From positions 1,550,001-1,614,000 of the forward strand of contig NC_070563.1 of the NCBI RefSeq assembly GCF_026914185.1: DNA of 64,000 bases, in the 5' to 3' direction. Both the position numbers and the translations under genes were made by a program. The stretch comes from Puccinia triticina. Lineage: Eukaryota; Basidiomycota; Pucciniomycetes; Pucciniales; Pucciniaceae. The notes beneath the pieces are model-generated. The model worked only from the letters and a program-made list of their open reading frames with translations. It was not told the DNA's origin and ran no database searches. This document shows positions 11,527-22,522 of the stretch, piece after piece. The first letter of the stretch is position 1. Each line of letters opens with the position of its first letter.

Positions 11527-12071
11527 CCAAGTAATTAAAGCAGTGGTTCCGGATGAAGCATCCCAGCAGCAAAGACAACTGCAGGCTTATATGCAAATTT
11601 TGAGCCCCGTGAACCCGATCCTGTCAACCTGATTATCACATGTTTCAAAATTTCAGTGACGCATGGACAAGGTTGCCAGATTCTAAACTTGTGAGACCCG
11701 CATGCGAACTGCGGCGTATCAGTTTTATACTCTTTGTTGCTGGTTTGGAGACAGGTACCTGCAGTGCCTGCCGTAGTGGAAGACTTCCTGTCGAGTCTGG
11801 GAGCCTCCCAGATCTCAATTTACACACCCAAATTCTTAAATTTTGACAAAAAGAGAAGTGTTTTCCCAACCCTACATTTTATTGATTTCATGTGCACTGG
11901 TTGATTTTTTGATAGGTGTCTTAATTTAGGATTTAGAGGGGCATCTAGAGCTCTCTAAATGACGACGGGAAGTCATCCAGTATGGATCTTATCTTGGCCA
12001 GATTCCTGAAGTGACGCCAGAAATTGAATTCTATCCGCAACCGCTTCATCGAGGAGTCGGGGAGCGGTTCA
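11527..12071. other. Intergenic, upstream of the secreted gene
   Basis: Promoter side of the minus-strand secreted protein gene. Contains motifs of the dispersed GACTTCCCGTC repeat (GGAAGACTTCCTGTCG near 11779 and GACGGGAAGTCATCCAG near 11964). No gene seen. Confidence 0.4.
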
Positions 12072-12174
12072 AGCTTAACCAAGCCTCTCTGGAGGAGAGC
12101 CCCACAGGATCTCTGTCGCGCTTCGCGCGAGGGGCGCCAGCCTGCCAACTCAGAAGGAAGGACTGACTAAGTTT
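12072..12174. repeat. Short foldback repeat, copy 4
   Basis: Starts AGCTTAACCAAGCCTCTCTGG and ends GGACTGACTAAGTTT. The central part has CGCGCTTCGCGCG, a strong hairpin loop. Confidence 0.65.
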
Positions 12175-12470
12175 GGGAGCGGTTAGAGTTTACATTGATG
12201 AGGCTGTGGAGCTCTAAATGGTGGGGTTCACAAATAAATACAATTTCTCAGAAAAAGCTGCGGCCCTACTGCGCTGTTTGGATAACACCAATTTACCAGA
12301 AATGAAACTTATCAGAATTTTATGCCGCAGCCACACAAAACAGTGAACATTAGCTTATGTAATAAAATATCCATGTACAGAGCGGCAGGATGTGGTCGTA
12401 CCAGGGCTTCCGTAACTCCCAAGACCCAAAAGATGTGGTGGGCTTGAGGATTGGGCCATTTGGCCCTTAA

Positions 12471-12770
12471 GTGGAGGACTTCCCGTCGATTGGAAATCCA
12501 GATCTGAGACGACAGATTTCAGATTTCGCAGTGGAGGACTTCCCGTCGCAATCTGGGAGCAATCTGAGAGCCTCCCAGAGTCTCAAAGCCTAAATTTCCC
12601 TGCGAAATTGGGCTCAGATCTGGGTCTGGAAGGGATTCCCAGATTGACGGGAAGTCCTCCAGTGAAATCTTGGTCCCCGAAGCTCCCCGAAGGGATCCAG
12701 AGTTCCAGATTCCCCTGCGAAATCTGGAATTCCAGAGTTATTCGAAGTTGACGGGAAGTCCTCCAGTCCC
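12471..12770. repeat. Inverted repeat cluster built on GGAGGACTTCCCGTC
   Basis: Two forward copies of GTGGAGGACTTCCCGTCG-like sequence (about 12472 and 12532) face two inverted copies of TTGACGGGAAGTCCTCCAGT (about 12645 and 12747), so the stretch can fold back on itself. Between them lie further palindromic pieces (CTGGGAGCAATCTGAGAGCCTCCCAG). No terminal repeats or duplication were found. Confidence 0.6.
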
Positions 12771-13204
12771 ATTGTTTCAGAGGGCAATTGTGGGGGCCCT
12801 CCGGTGTCAAATTAGGGTTCGGCCCGCGTGTGCAAGTCAACTTCTGCCCGCAAGCACACGGATGACCAACGCAGCTGCATGTTTCCTTGTTTTCTCAATG
12901 CATTGCGGTACAAAACATTTATTTCTCAAGGCCTCGGCTGGAAAGGTGTCACACGTCGCGTTTCTAGCGAGTTTTCGGTCTTGTTCTTTAGACGTAAGGT
13001 CGTTGTTTTGTTTCATATCTTTATACTACTTGTTCTATCATCAGCTGGTTACATCACTTCGCTGGCCTGGCTGACACCTCGTGGAATGGGGATAAATAAG
13101 CGCCCGGGTGATGTGAATGGGACGGTAGCCATTGACCCATCTGACCGACTTTGATCCCGCAAGAAGTTTAGGAGCCAGTCGCGTTTCCATAACCAGGCTT
13201 TTTG

Positions 13205-13365
13205 ACTTTGTACACCCTCGCCACTCTTTTTGACTCTGTAGACCGTCGCCACTCTTTTCTCTCCACTCTTTTTGCTTTGTAGACCCTCGTCACTCTTTCT
13301 TTCTTAAATCTCCACTCTTTTTGCTTTGTAGACCCTCGTCACTCTTTCTTTCTTAAAAAAGTGCT
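13205..13365 (+). repeat. Pyrimidine-rich tandem repeat before the transporter
   Basis: Four imperfect units of about 40-50 bp built on CCACTCTTTTTGCTTTGTAG followed by ACCCTCGTCACTCTTTC. The last two are nearly identical. The array ends about 40 bp before the transporter start codon, so it probably lies in the 5' UTR or core promoter, where CT-rich tracts are common in fungi. Confidence 0.7.
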
Positions 13366-13406
13366 ATTGATTTCTCCTGCAGCACTATCCTTGCCACTCG
13401 ATTACA

Positions 13407-15683
13407 ATGGGGCAAGTTACTGATCAACCTCAAGGATTCAAATTCAAATTACCGAAATTCAACAGAACCAAGGCAAGCGATGAGTTGAAAACGGCTGAGA
13501 CAAGGCATGACCCTCCTGCCGACAAGGGCAAGTGTGCGATTCAATATTTGATCGCTATGCTCACTGTCGAAACATTTGTGTGGGTAAGCGACGCGTTGGG
13601 TTCATTTATACTTCTGATTGAGAGCGGTGGAATCAAGAACGAGTTGGATAACAAGATTTTTGATGACTCGTATTCAGGGATTTGCCACCTCGTTTGGAGT
13701 GCTACTCAATTTTTACCAACATGATCCGCGTAGCCCGATAAAGCCAGATCCACATGCCAAGGTCATCCTAACTCTTGTTGGAACAATCAACACTGGTATC
13801 ATTGCTGCCACATGTACGTTGAAATGGCCGGATCTGTTTCGATAGATTCAAATTCAGATTGCTCAATCCTATCTCCTTCTTCCAGCACCCTTAATCTCGT
13901 TTTGGATCGCCAAGAAGCCAGGCATAAGGCGTCCATTGATGTTTTCGGGTCTGCTAACATGCACCCTGAGTTTATTCTTTTCTGCTTATTCTACTTCTGT
14001 GAGATCGGGTTTTTTCTTCTGAAGTTTTGAGCCTGGTTAGCTGAATCAATTTTTAACAGGCCTTTCACGTTCTCTTGAGTCAAGGAATCGGATACGGTAT
14101 TGGCGGATGCGCGTTATATTTCTCGGCAGTGAGTTGCCATCGAACCCTCGCAATGCCTCTCTGATTTATCAACGGTATTGATCCATTATGCAGCTCTCTC
14201 ATCTCCCGGAATGGTTTGAACAACGAAGGGGGTTTGCAAACGGAGTGGTTTTCACGGGTGTGTACTCGAATCGATGTCGCCGTTTCTAACCATTTTAGCT
14301 GACTGACTATCTGAAATTGTCCTAGGGAGTGGCTTGGGAGGATTGGTCTTTCCTCTTATGTTAGACAGTCTTCTTGCGAAGTTTGGCCCGAAAGTCGCCT
14401 TGCAAGTTATCGTGAGTGGCTGTTTCTACCTTGCGCGATGAGTCGGTCGGCGTCAAACTCAATCTACCAATGAGCGTTCTCAGACGGCGCTGTTTGCAAT
14501 TCCGCTGTTGGTCGCGGTTTTCTTCATACGCCCGAGAATTGCGAATGGCCACCAGCGCCACGATAGCTCGGATCAATCTCTTGCCAGTTCATCTGAAAAG
14601 CAGGCCACACCAAGCTCCCAAAACTTGTTCCGCAATTTTTATGGTTGCTTAACCGGGATATTTTGGACTTATATATTTTTAAACACAGTCCAATCAACCG
14701 TATATTACCTACCAGGCTTGTACCTTCCCAGTAAGTCTGTCGGTCAACTGTTCATCCCGAAAGAAAAATGCTTGAATGTTGATTGGGTGTTTGTTAAAAA
14801 TGATTAAAAAAACTGCACGCTGTAGCCTACAGCAACTGTCTCGGCCTTGGTAGCATGACGGGAAGTTATCTGGTTTCCATTTTAAATGGTAAGATATGAT
14901 AACTACTACGAAGCATTTGAGCAAATAATTGAAAATAGTTTCCATGAATCCCAGCGGGAACAATATTCGCGCAATTCGCAGCTGGTGTTCTATCAGACCA
15001 TTATTCGCCCTTCCTCATTGGTCTTACAGCCAATGTCCTGGGGGGTGCTAGTGTTCTCGTCCTGTGGGGTGCTTTGAGCCAACATGGAATCGTGTTGCTA
15101 TTTGTTTTCGCGGCTATCTATGGCTGCACGGCTGGTGCATGGACGAGCTTATATTTTCGGGTTTTGAAACATTTCATCCGTTAGTGACAATTTCTGGTAT
15201 TTTAAAACGATGAAAGAGGAAGCTGACGAAGGAATTGCGCCTCCGTCTTTCTTTCTTTTTTTTTTTGTCTCACTACCGTCATTCGCGTTACTCTTCGAAG
15301 CGGATCCGGAGTTGTTGTTTTGCGGCTACGGAATCCTTTCCATGACTCGAGGAATCGGTATTATTCTGGGAGGGCCGATCTCTTCGGCACTCGTTTCTTC
15401 GACTCCGACAGATCCGCACCAATGCAGCAGTTTCCCTAAAGGTCCATTCTCTGGATTAATATGGTTCTTAGGTCTTGGTTTTCTAAGCAGCGGATTACTT
15501 GGCAGCTTTTTGTGGCTTTACTTCAGGCGTGGAACAAAAGATGTCAATCAAGATGCCTGCCTTAGGCCTGCATCAAGAGTCCCCCATCAAGATCCTTGCA
15601 CGATAGAACTCGAGAAGCGATTGAGCATGTCTGCATTTTCTGATGAGAAGGAATCTTCTCACTGGACTAGCAGCATTCCATGA
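13407..15683 (+). CDS. MFS monocarboxylate-transporter-like permease
   Basis: Ten exons: 13407-13583, 13678-13813, 13886-13998, 14060-14128, 14194-14257, 14326-14411, 14484-14730, 14826-14888, 14955-15179, 15301-15683. They sum to 1563 nt (520 aa) with matching phases. A hydrophilic N-tail of about 45 residues is followed by membrane helices typical of the monocarboxylate/SLC16-like branch of the major facilitator superfamily. Landmarks are SFGVLLNFYQHDP after helix 1, SQGIGYGIGGCALYF, EWFEQRRGFANGV (the loop 4-5 R-G-A-G/N motif), SGLGGLVFPLML, the central cytoplasmic loop with RPRI, TIFAQFAAGVLSDHYSP, and RGIGIILGGPISSAL near the end. Probable plasma-membrane transporter of monocarboxylates or related small molecules; the substrate cannot be told. 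The PPDGGWGW-type signature before helix 1 is degenerate. The junctions at 14825/14826 and 15179/15301 were chosen by phase. Confidence 0.82.
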
Positions 15684-16700
15684 ATTCACATGTACATATT
15701 TATTTACCATGCACGTCCTTTGGGTTGTTGATATTTATTCAGATTATTCTTTCTTGTACATAAAAAAATTACGGTCATGAATCCACATAGACTTTTCCGT
15801 CCAACTAATACCCTTTGAAACCAGTGTTACTATATATTTATTACATTTCGCACCTCCAAGTCGAATTTCATCTTTGTCAGTTTGAGATTGCTCGAAGCCA
15901 CAACCCAACCAAAATAGGAAATGACATGCATTTCCTTGCCCACCATGATCCACTTCGCCCTCCTCTCAGCCAATCTCGTCATGAGGGCCCCCTCAGCCGG
16001 TTGGTTCGCATGACGCTCGAGGGGTTTCTGACAATAGCAACCCCGAGAATTACTTCTCAGCAGCTAACAATCAGTAATGAACAAGCAGAAGTCGAAGAAG
16101 TCCATCAACCCCAGGATCATCGTTTCGCCAGGCAAAAGCGCAAACCACCTAAATATATGTACATAGCCGAAGGTTTGTTGAACGCGGCAAGTGTCATGCG
16201 GATACGGCCGCGGTCTGTACGTCGTTCCCGCAGCCAGTGACAGAAGAAATCTGTGAAAGTGATGACACTCCGTGACAGATTTTCCGAAACCCCTGGTCCA
16301 AACAAATTCTCCCTCCAGAGTCCAGTTGATCGGACCTCCAAGAGGAAACTACACACAAACGCCCACGAGGACTGTCATGAATGCACTCGATCAATCAACT
16401 CCATCGATCGCCAGCAGCTTAGAGAACGTATCTACACAAACAGCTTCCAGAAGACTGATTGTGGACGAAATTTTTTGAAGTCGTATGTTTTTTTTTTTTT
16501 TTTTCTAGTCAGCTCTTGCTATCTTTCAGCCTACTTCTTATCTGATCATAACTCTCTTCTCCGTTCAGTCAGAGAGCTCTTCATTTTATAAACCGCGATA
16601 GCACCTCTGCCTAGCCTTTTATTCTCGTCGAAGCATCAATACCTTCGCTAGGAACCAAATAACACCTTTCTCAGACTCACATGTGTAAATCTGGAATCCG
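15684..16700. other. Intergenic between transporter and telobox gene
   Basis: Contains the transporter 3' UTR, a 20+ base T run near 16487-16505 and the probable 5' leader of the next gene. Open frames at 15815-16240 and 16272-16478 on the plus strand lack motifs and a credible splice pattern. An unrecognised short gene cannot be excluded. Confidence 0.4.
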
Positions 16701-18324
16701 ATGGATTCTGGGATAGAACAGGCCATTTTGACCAACGAAGAACTGCTTCAAGCAACAGCTGCTATCTTGAACCAGCAACTCTCATCGAGCACTTCCCCCG
16801 AACCTGACATACATTCCATCCGATTCTGTTCGGGCTTCCTCAGTCCAAACCATGAAGCCCACTATCCAGATAATCCATTCCAATTGGACTTCACTACCCT
16901 TCAATGTCCTACCCACCCAGATGAACCGATCGACCCCCGTCTTACCGAAGGAAACCTTGCAATCAATGAATCGATCTTCCATCATGATAGTTTGCTTGAA
17001 CCCATACCCCCTGTTCCTCAATCGAATCATGCCTCTCAAATTATCGCCAAGCCGAAAAAATCTTCCAAGCGACGGAAGACCAATCTAAAAAAATCACAAA
17101 ACGTCCGCATACATGCCTTCGATATTCCCACTTGTCCCTTCGAGCAGGCCGACATCTGTCCTCAACAGTCAATATCAGTGAATGAAATCAATATCCCCCT
17201 GAATGATTCGGAACAGTCAAACTCTCGCATCAACGGCAGTCAAGATTCATCACTAAGTTCAACATCCATATTCTCTCAACTTCAATCGAGGGAAGATGAG
17301 TTGACGCATGATCATTCGATGTATCAGGCACACCACCAAAGAAAAAGTTCATCGGCTTCAGTTACGCCACATACCCGATGTTCGGTGGGTCAAATCTCGG
17401 AAGCAGCCCAGGTCGAATCGACGTTCTTGTATGATCCATCTCATAGTTCGTTTGCCGAGCCTAACATCCACCCATCACTACAAGCCATCCAACCAAATCT
17501 TTCAGCCTTCCCACTTGGTTCGACATCATTCCGATCTCATAGTCAGACGAATGCCCATCATACCCAGACTATTCCAAAGACTGCGGAGCCCAAGAAACAG
17601 ACGTTGGAGTCCCCCAAGCTTTCAGCTTTTCCCACTTTATATCGGCCAGATAGCCAGGTCGATGTCCATGGTGCAGGCGCAGGCGGGGGAGCAGCGACTG
17701 TTCTCGCGGCAGCGGCAGCCCAGCAGGTCGGTCCCACAGCAGCCACTGGCCTCCAGCAAGACACGAGTGGGGCAACACAGGCGGATGATGCTCGGGAAGA
17801 CGGGATAGGCGAAAGAGGATTGGATGTTGATAGCGAGCCTCTGCCTACGTCATACAACCCCGACCAGTTTCGGTCGTGCAATCGAATCCATTGGACTAAG
17901 GAGGAGGAAGAGCTCCTGATGGCCGAAGTCGAGCTCAACTGGGAACGGTACGACTGCATGGCTCACATCATGAAACGACATGGTCCGAGAGGGTCGGTTT
18001 CGAGAGCGTTTGGAGACCGGACGGGGGTCTCTTTGAAAGATAAAGCAGTCAATGTAAATACGTCCAGTCTTGTCTTTCTCCATAAAAGTCCGTCAACTGT
18101 CTTGAATTCTGCTGACAACTATCTTGACTATCAAGATCTCTTCAAAATGGTACCGAGACGGTACCGACGTCAGTGCCGCCAGAAGACGCGCATTTGCTCG
18201 CTTCAGACCCAAACAACTCCGTGGCAAGCCAAGGAACGAACTTCCAGGAATGGCCTCTTTGCCCGACTCTTCCCTCCCTGATGCTCACCACCTTCACCAG
18301 CAGTCTTCTGCAAGCTCCCAGTGA
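16701..18324 (+). CDS. Telobox/Myb-like DNA-binding protein (513 aa)
   Basis: Two exons, 16701-18053 and 18136-18324 (1542 nt), joined across a GTAAAT...AG intron inside the DNA-binding domain. The first about 390 residues are low-complexity Ser/Gln/Pro-rich, with a basic cluster (KPKKSSKRRKTNLKK, likely nuclear localisation) and an Ala/Gly-rich run. The Myb/SANT repeat starts near residue 398 with IHWTKEEEELLMAEVELNW and ends across the intron as VSLKDKAVN then ISSKWY. The VxLKDKxxN signature is the telobox of telomere-repeat-binding proteins (TRF, Taz1, Tbf1, Teb1). It probably acts in the nucleus at telomeres or telobox-containing promoters; which of these is not decidable. In animal and fungal teloboxes the residue after KDK is usually W; here it is A. 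Upstream leader has no obvious motif. Confidence 0.7.
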
Positions 18325-19410
18325 CCGTATCCTTCTCATGCATTGTCTTTCTAAGAATTAATTATCTTTTATTTGCTGATCTACCATTTGCTCTGTTCTC
18401 ATATGCATTAATATCATCTTAATCTCTCCTCTCCTCCTCAGATCCATGCGTCTTGAGAAGTATACACATAAATATGCACATCTGTAGAATTTCATCTTGG
18501 ATTGTTTCATTGATCAATCCATCTTTTCTAGTCTCTGAGGATTATAGAATCAACCACAAATTGGATGCTGCTTGACTCCAAGTTGAAAAGAGCTTTCTTC
18601 CAGCTCAAGCAGTTGGCGCTTATAAGTTCTTCATGTATAGTTGGTGGACTGATCTAAGCTTATTAAAACCACAGTTTCACCAAAAGAATTAAAGGGTTTC
18701 CCCTGTATTTAGAAAAAAAAACAAGGGGGTTGATTAATTGACTCCCAAAAAATGGAGTTCCGACTCCCAAACGTATCAGATGTCTGGGAGCCTGGAGTCC
18801 TACAGTGCATTTTTTTTCTTGTTGAAAATGTAAGAGGAAGTATTGTATATCACTTAAACTGTAAACATGAGGAGTGGCTTTGGTGGCACATCTGTGAAGG
18901 GTTGATACTTTACCACATCTCAACCTTCATGTTTTGCTATCAACCAAAAGCACCCAGTTTGATATGTCATCTTGCTACAGCTTATGTAGGCATGTTCCAA
19001 TACATGCAATCCGGGGTGGTGAGGGCAATGGAGAATTTGATACAATAATCTGCAGTATCTCTGTTTATAGAAAGCACAGCCCTTAAATTATATCCAAGTA
19101 AGTACAAATCCGGGAAAAGTGCTTCATGTCTGGGTTTCATCTTGGTGAACAAGGTATCTCACTGGTGCCAGATGATAAAACAGCTGCTTTCCTGTTTGAG
19201 ACAACAGTTTTGGGTTATTTTTTATATGTTTTGTCTTCTGCTACAAGTCTGGCAGCAAGCATCAGGTTTCAATCTTTTACATGTGTTCCCTTGGATATAA
19301 GAGGAAGATCCACAAGTGTAGAATATTTTGCCTCAATTCAACATCACCTTAAATATCTTACCATCACTTGAAGAAACATATAGCATACATTCATTCAATT
19401 ACCATATACA
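18325..19410. other. Intergenic, no gene seen
   Basis: Probable 3' UTR of the telobox gene followed by AT-rich DNA. The open frames at 18752-19048 and 19126-19371 show no domain or splice support. Confidence 0.4.
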
Positions 19411-22099
19411 ATGAATCTTCGACCAAGGTACCACCAACTTATCCTCTTGTTTTCAGTTTTCCGCTTGCAAGCAACTGAATCAACACCAGTGAATGGTTTG
19501 ATGACAGATACAGAGAGGGTCAAGAACCAAAACCTGGTTTATTGGAGTATGCTATTCTCAACTTTTCATTATTTGGTTCCCCAACCAATAGAAGTAACAT
19601 TGATTCCCCATTTTTTCCTGTAGAATCACCCATTGGTGATTCCAAAAATGATATGTTGCATGTCCACAATGACTCAGATTCCCTTGCAATCTCTGAATAT
19701 AAAGAATCACCTGAAGAATATATTGAAAGAGTTCTAAACCCAATGAAGAGCACCCAATTCAAAAGAAAATGTGAGTTCTAATCACACATTCATCATTCAA
19801 GGAAAACCCAGAAAAACTGAATATATATTATAAAATCTCCTCTTAAACTTCATGATAGTTCCAGAGATTCCTAAATCTCAAGAAGAAAGAGAAAGTAAGA
19901 CTCCCAATTTGCATGCAAAAGTTCCCCTCCAAAATCAACTAACATTAATTGTGACAATTGTTCAGTTCTGATAAATCAGATCAAAGAAGAGTTTGGCTCT
20001 CTTGGAAAAAATGTGGAAAACAGTGTCCCCAACACTGATAATTTAAGACCATATTATATGAAAATACACGAGTCATTCTTTGTTCCATATGCTCCTCAGT
20101 TGAAGAACATCCATGGAACAATGGCCATACTGAAAGATAGTAAAGTGGCAAATTTGAAAGGAAGATCCCCGACTCTTCTTATAAATCCAGCCAATTACCC
20201 ACTCATGAAGAGCAAACCTGAGCCGCAACTTGCTGAAAAGAATGATGAAATGCAAATCTTTGGACAAATGGAAATGTATGTATAATTTTCCCTTTTCCCA
20301 AGATGCTTTTGAATTCAACGGTGGGCCGCTATGCTAAACTACGCTATTTCAGCACTACGCGTTAGCGTAGCAGCAACAAGCGCCCGCCAATTTTGAATAG
20401 CATTAGCGCGCTGTTAGCGCCGCTACGCTGCACTAATTTTTAGCGGTGCTAACAGCGTGCCAATCCTTTGTTAGAGTTAGCGCGCCGCTACAGTCGCTAA
20501 GCGCCTTTTATCCCGCTAAAAGCGTTGTAGCGCAGCGTAGCGCGTGCTCTTTGACGCCCTCTGTGTGTAGTGTTAGCGCAATTTCTCGCATCTGCGCTAA
20601 CGCTACGCTAACAGCTAAATTAGCTGCGTACCCTGTGCGCGCAGCGTTAGCGCGGAGACGGCGCAATATCGCTAACGCTACGCTCTAAAAGTTAGCGGAA
20701 TTCCGCTACGCTACGCCACGCTAACGCTACGGTTAGCGTAGCTGGCCCATCATTGTTTTGATTGATGCTAATTCTGGAACTCATTTCTTAAATTTGATTT
20801 TCTCTGACAATCTGAATTTATACATAGAGAAAATCATCATTCCCTTGGAGTTTTTGCTACCAATTCCAGGCAAACTAGCAAGAATGAAGCAAATATTTCA
20901 AAAGATAGCAATAGAAACATTTTGAAACAAAGTATGGAAGAGCCAGTTCCTTTGGATGGATACAACAAGCATACTATTATGCAAATGATTGGAAAGCAAT
21001 TAGCAGAAGATACAATGGAAATAATTAAGCAGAGCAGCCCCAAAAACCACCAATTGTATCTTGCAGGTTTCCCCATTCACAGGCTTGGATTCCAAACTAT
21101 ATATTTCATGCACAGGAATCATTTTATTACTCAAGATGATTTTGTCTCTTTATTCACCAAGCAGAATTTAGAGGAAGCTGCTGAAAATATGTTTCGCAGC
21201 TATATATATGATCAAAAAAATATTTTTGGCACTGACTATGTAGAAGATTACAAGAATGTTTTTAATGGCTGGTACGCATCACCAGAGAGAGAGATGTTTT
21301 CAGGTAACTCAATTTTCTCTTTCAGCTCAATATTGGACTTTAAACTGAAACATTTAATTATTTAATTCCAATCACATCTTTCAAAGTTCTTGGACTGTGG
21401 CAACAAAGAATGTTCTCATTCCATTCAGTGAAAAGGATTCTTTGGAAATACCGGAACCTACCTAAAAGCAAGAGGAATCCAGATTTAGAAGATATGATGT
21501 ATCTTTTTGATGAAAATATTTTCAAAGATAGCATTTTTGATCTATTAGAAACACTGAAATTCACATCAAGAGGCAAATTAGACATAATTGAAGAGCTGAA
21601 AACATTTCTGAAAATGTTACAAGATATTTTTGTAAATATTGAAGACATAGATAAAAGTGAAGAATATCAAAGTGAAATCTCAGTTCTTTTTCAAGTGATC
21701 AGATTTTTCAAGGAGAACTATCCAGATTTAATTGACTTACTCTTTGAACAAGCACTTGGAAAGAAATATGATCTGATGTATGAAAGCAGTCAATTCCATG
21801 GAAAATTAGATAACATCAAAATATATATGGAGGTAAAATTTGGGCCAAGAAAAACACCTCCCTTGGTGGTTGAATTCATTCCTCTCTGCAACAAAGGATC
21901 ATCAATTGAACAACTGGGTGAATTGGAACTGATCTCAAAGCATATTGACCATATTTTCTTGGAACACAGCCAAGCCATTCAAAAGATCCTTGATGGTGAT
22001 CAAGAGAATAGATATTGTGATCACAAAAGAATACCACACAGGGTTGAATCAATTAAATCCCGGATAAATGAATTAAAGGATGGATTAGCCATTAATTAA
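19411..22099 (+). CDS. Large predicted secreted protein, unknown family (605 aa)
   Basis: Six exons: 19411-19546, 19624-19770, 19859-19894, 19966-20275, 20828-21303 and 21387-22099. They sum to 1818 nt with consistent phases and good donors (GTATGC, GTGAGT, GTAAGA, GTATGT, GTAACT). The N-terminus is a signal peptide (core LILLFSVFRLQATES). The remainder is hydrophilic and helical, rich in Lys/Glu/Ile/Phe, with blocks such as HRLGFQTIYFMHRNHF, SFHSVKRILWKYRNLP and EVKFGPRKTPPLVVEF. No catalytic motif is seen. Composition and architecture resemble the 9646-11526 protein, but I cannot align them convincingly by eye. Intron 4 (552 bp) holds a palindrome-rich element. Function unknown; secreted host-interaction protein is an inference from the signal peptide and setting. 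Confidence 0.68.
20322..20752. mobile_element. Palindrome-rich MITE-like element within an intron
   Basis: About 430 bp made largely of GTTAGCGTAGCG/CGCTACGCTAAC palindromes. The imperfect inverted ends are TGGGCCGCTATGCTAA and TTAGCGTAGCTGGCCCA. It is confined to intron 4 of the secreted-protein gene, so splicing can remove it. Organisation resembles the 2158 and 7215 hAT-like elements (palindromic subterminal arrays), but the motif differs and no target duplication was found. Confidence 0.55.
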
Positions 22100-22369
22100 T
22101 TTTTAGATGGTTTAGTTTGTACTAGTGGTGTGAAAACCTCACCTCTTGTGGGTTTTACAGGACCAGTTAGTACATAATACCAAGATTCACTAGCTAAATT
22201 TTCTCCACTGTCTACTACCCCCTAATTTTTCAGTGAAAATCAGGTACTGAACTCATATCTGACTGGGCAAGGTAAAATATGTTTTTATTTTCTCTCTATC
22301 CCTCTCTTCCCTCTAGTATCCATTCTTTTATGTAGGAAAGATCTGTGACTACACTCATTTCTGAAATTA

Positions 22370-22519
22370 GGCCCCGTTTGGAGCCAATATAATCCGGGCA
22401 ATATATGAGTTTTTTTGCGTGACATCCTATGTGACATCTGATCAGGTCCGCCAAAACTTGATCAGATGTCACAAAATTCCAGATTATATTGCACAATTAT
22501 ATCGGCTCCAAACAGGGCC
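22370..22519. mobile_element. Tourist-like MITE with TTA duplication
   Basis: 150 bp with inverted termini GGCCCCGTTTGGAGCCAATATAAT and the inverse of ATTATATCGGCTCCAAACAGGGCC, flanked by TTA at 22367-22369 and 22520-22522. A 3-bp TTA/TAA duplication and GGCCCxGTTTGG ends are typical of PIF/Harbinger-derived MITEs. No coding capacity. Confidence 0.72.
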
Positions 22520-22522
22520 TTA

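Noticed and set aside
20446..20688. Cys/Ala-rich 80-codon frame
   Set aside because: Generated by the GTTAGCGTAGC repeat array inside an intron; no start context or conservation.
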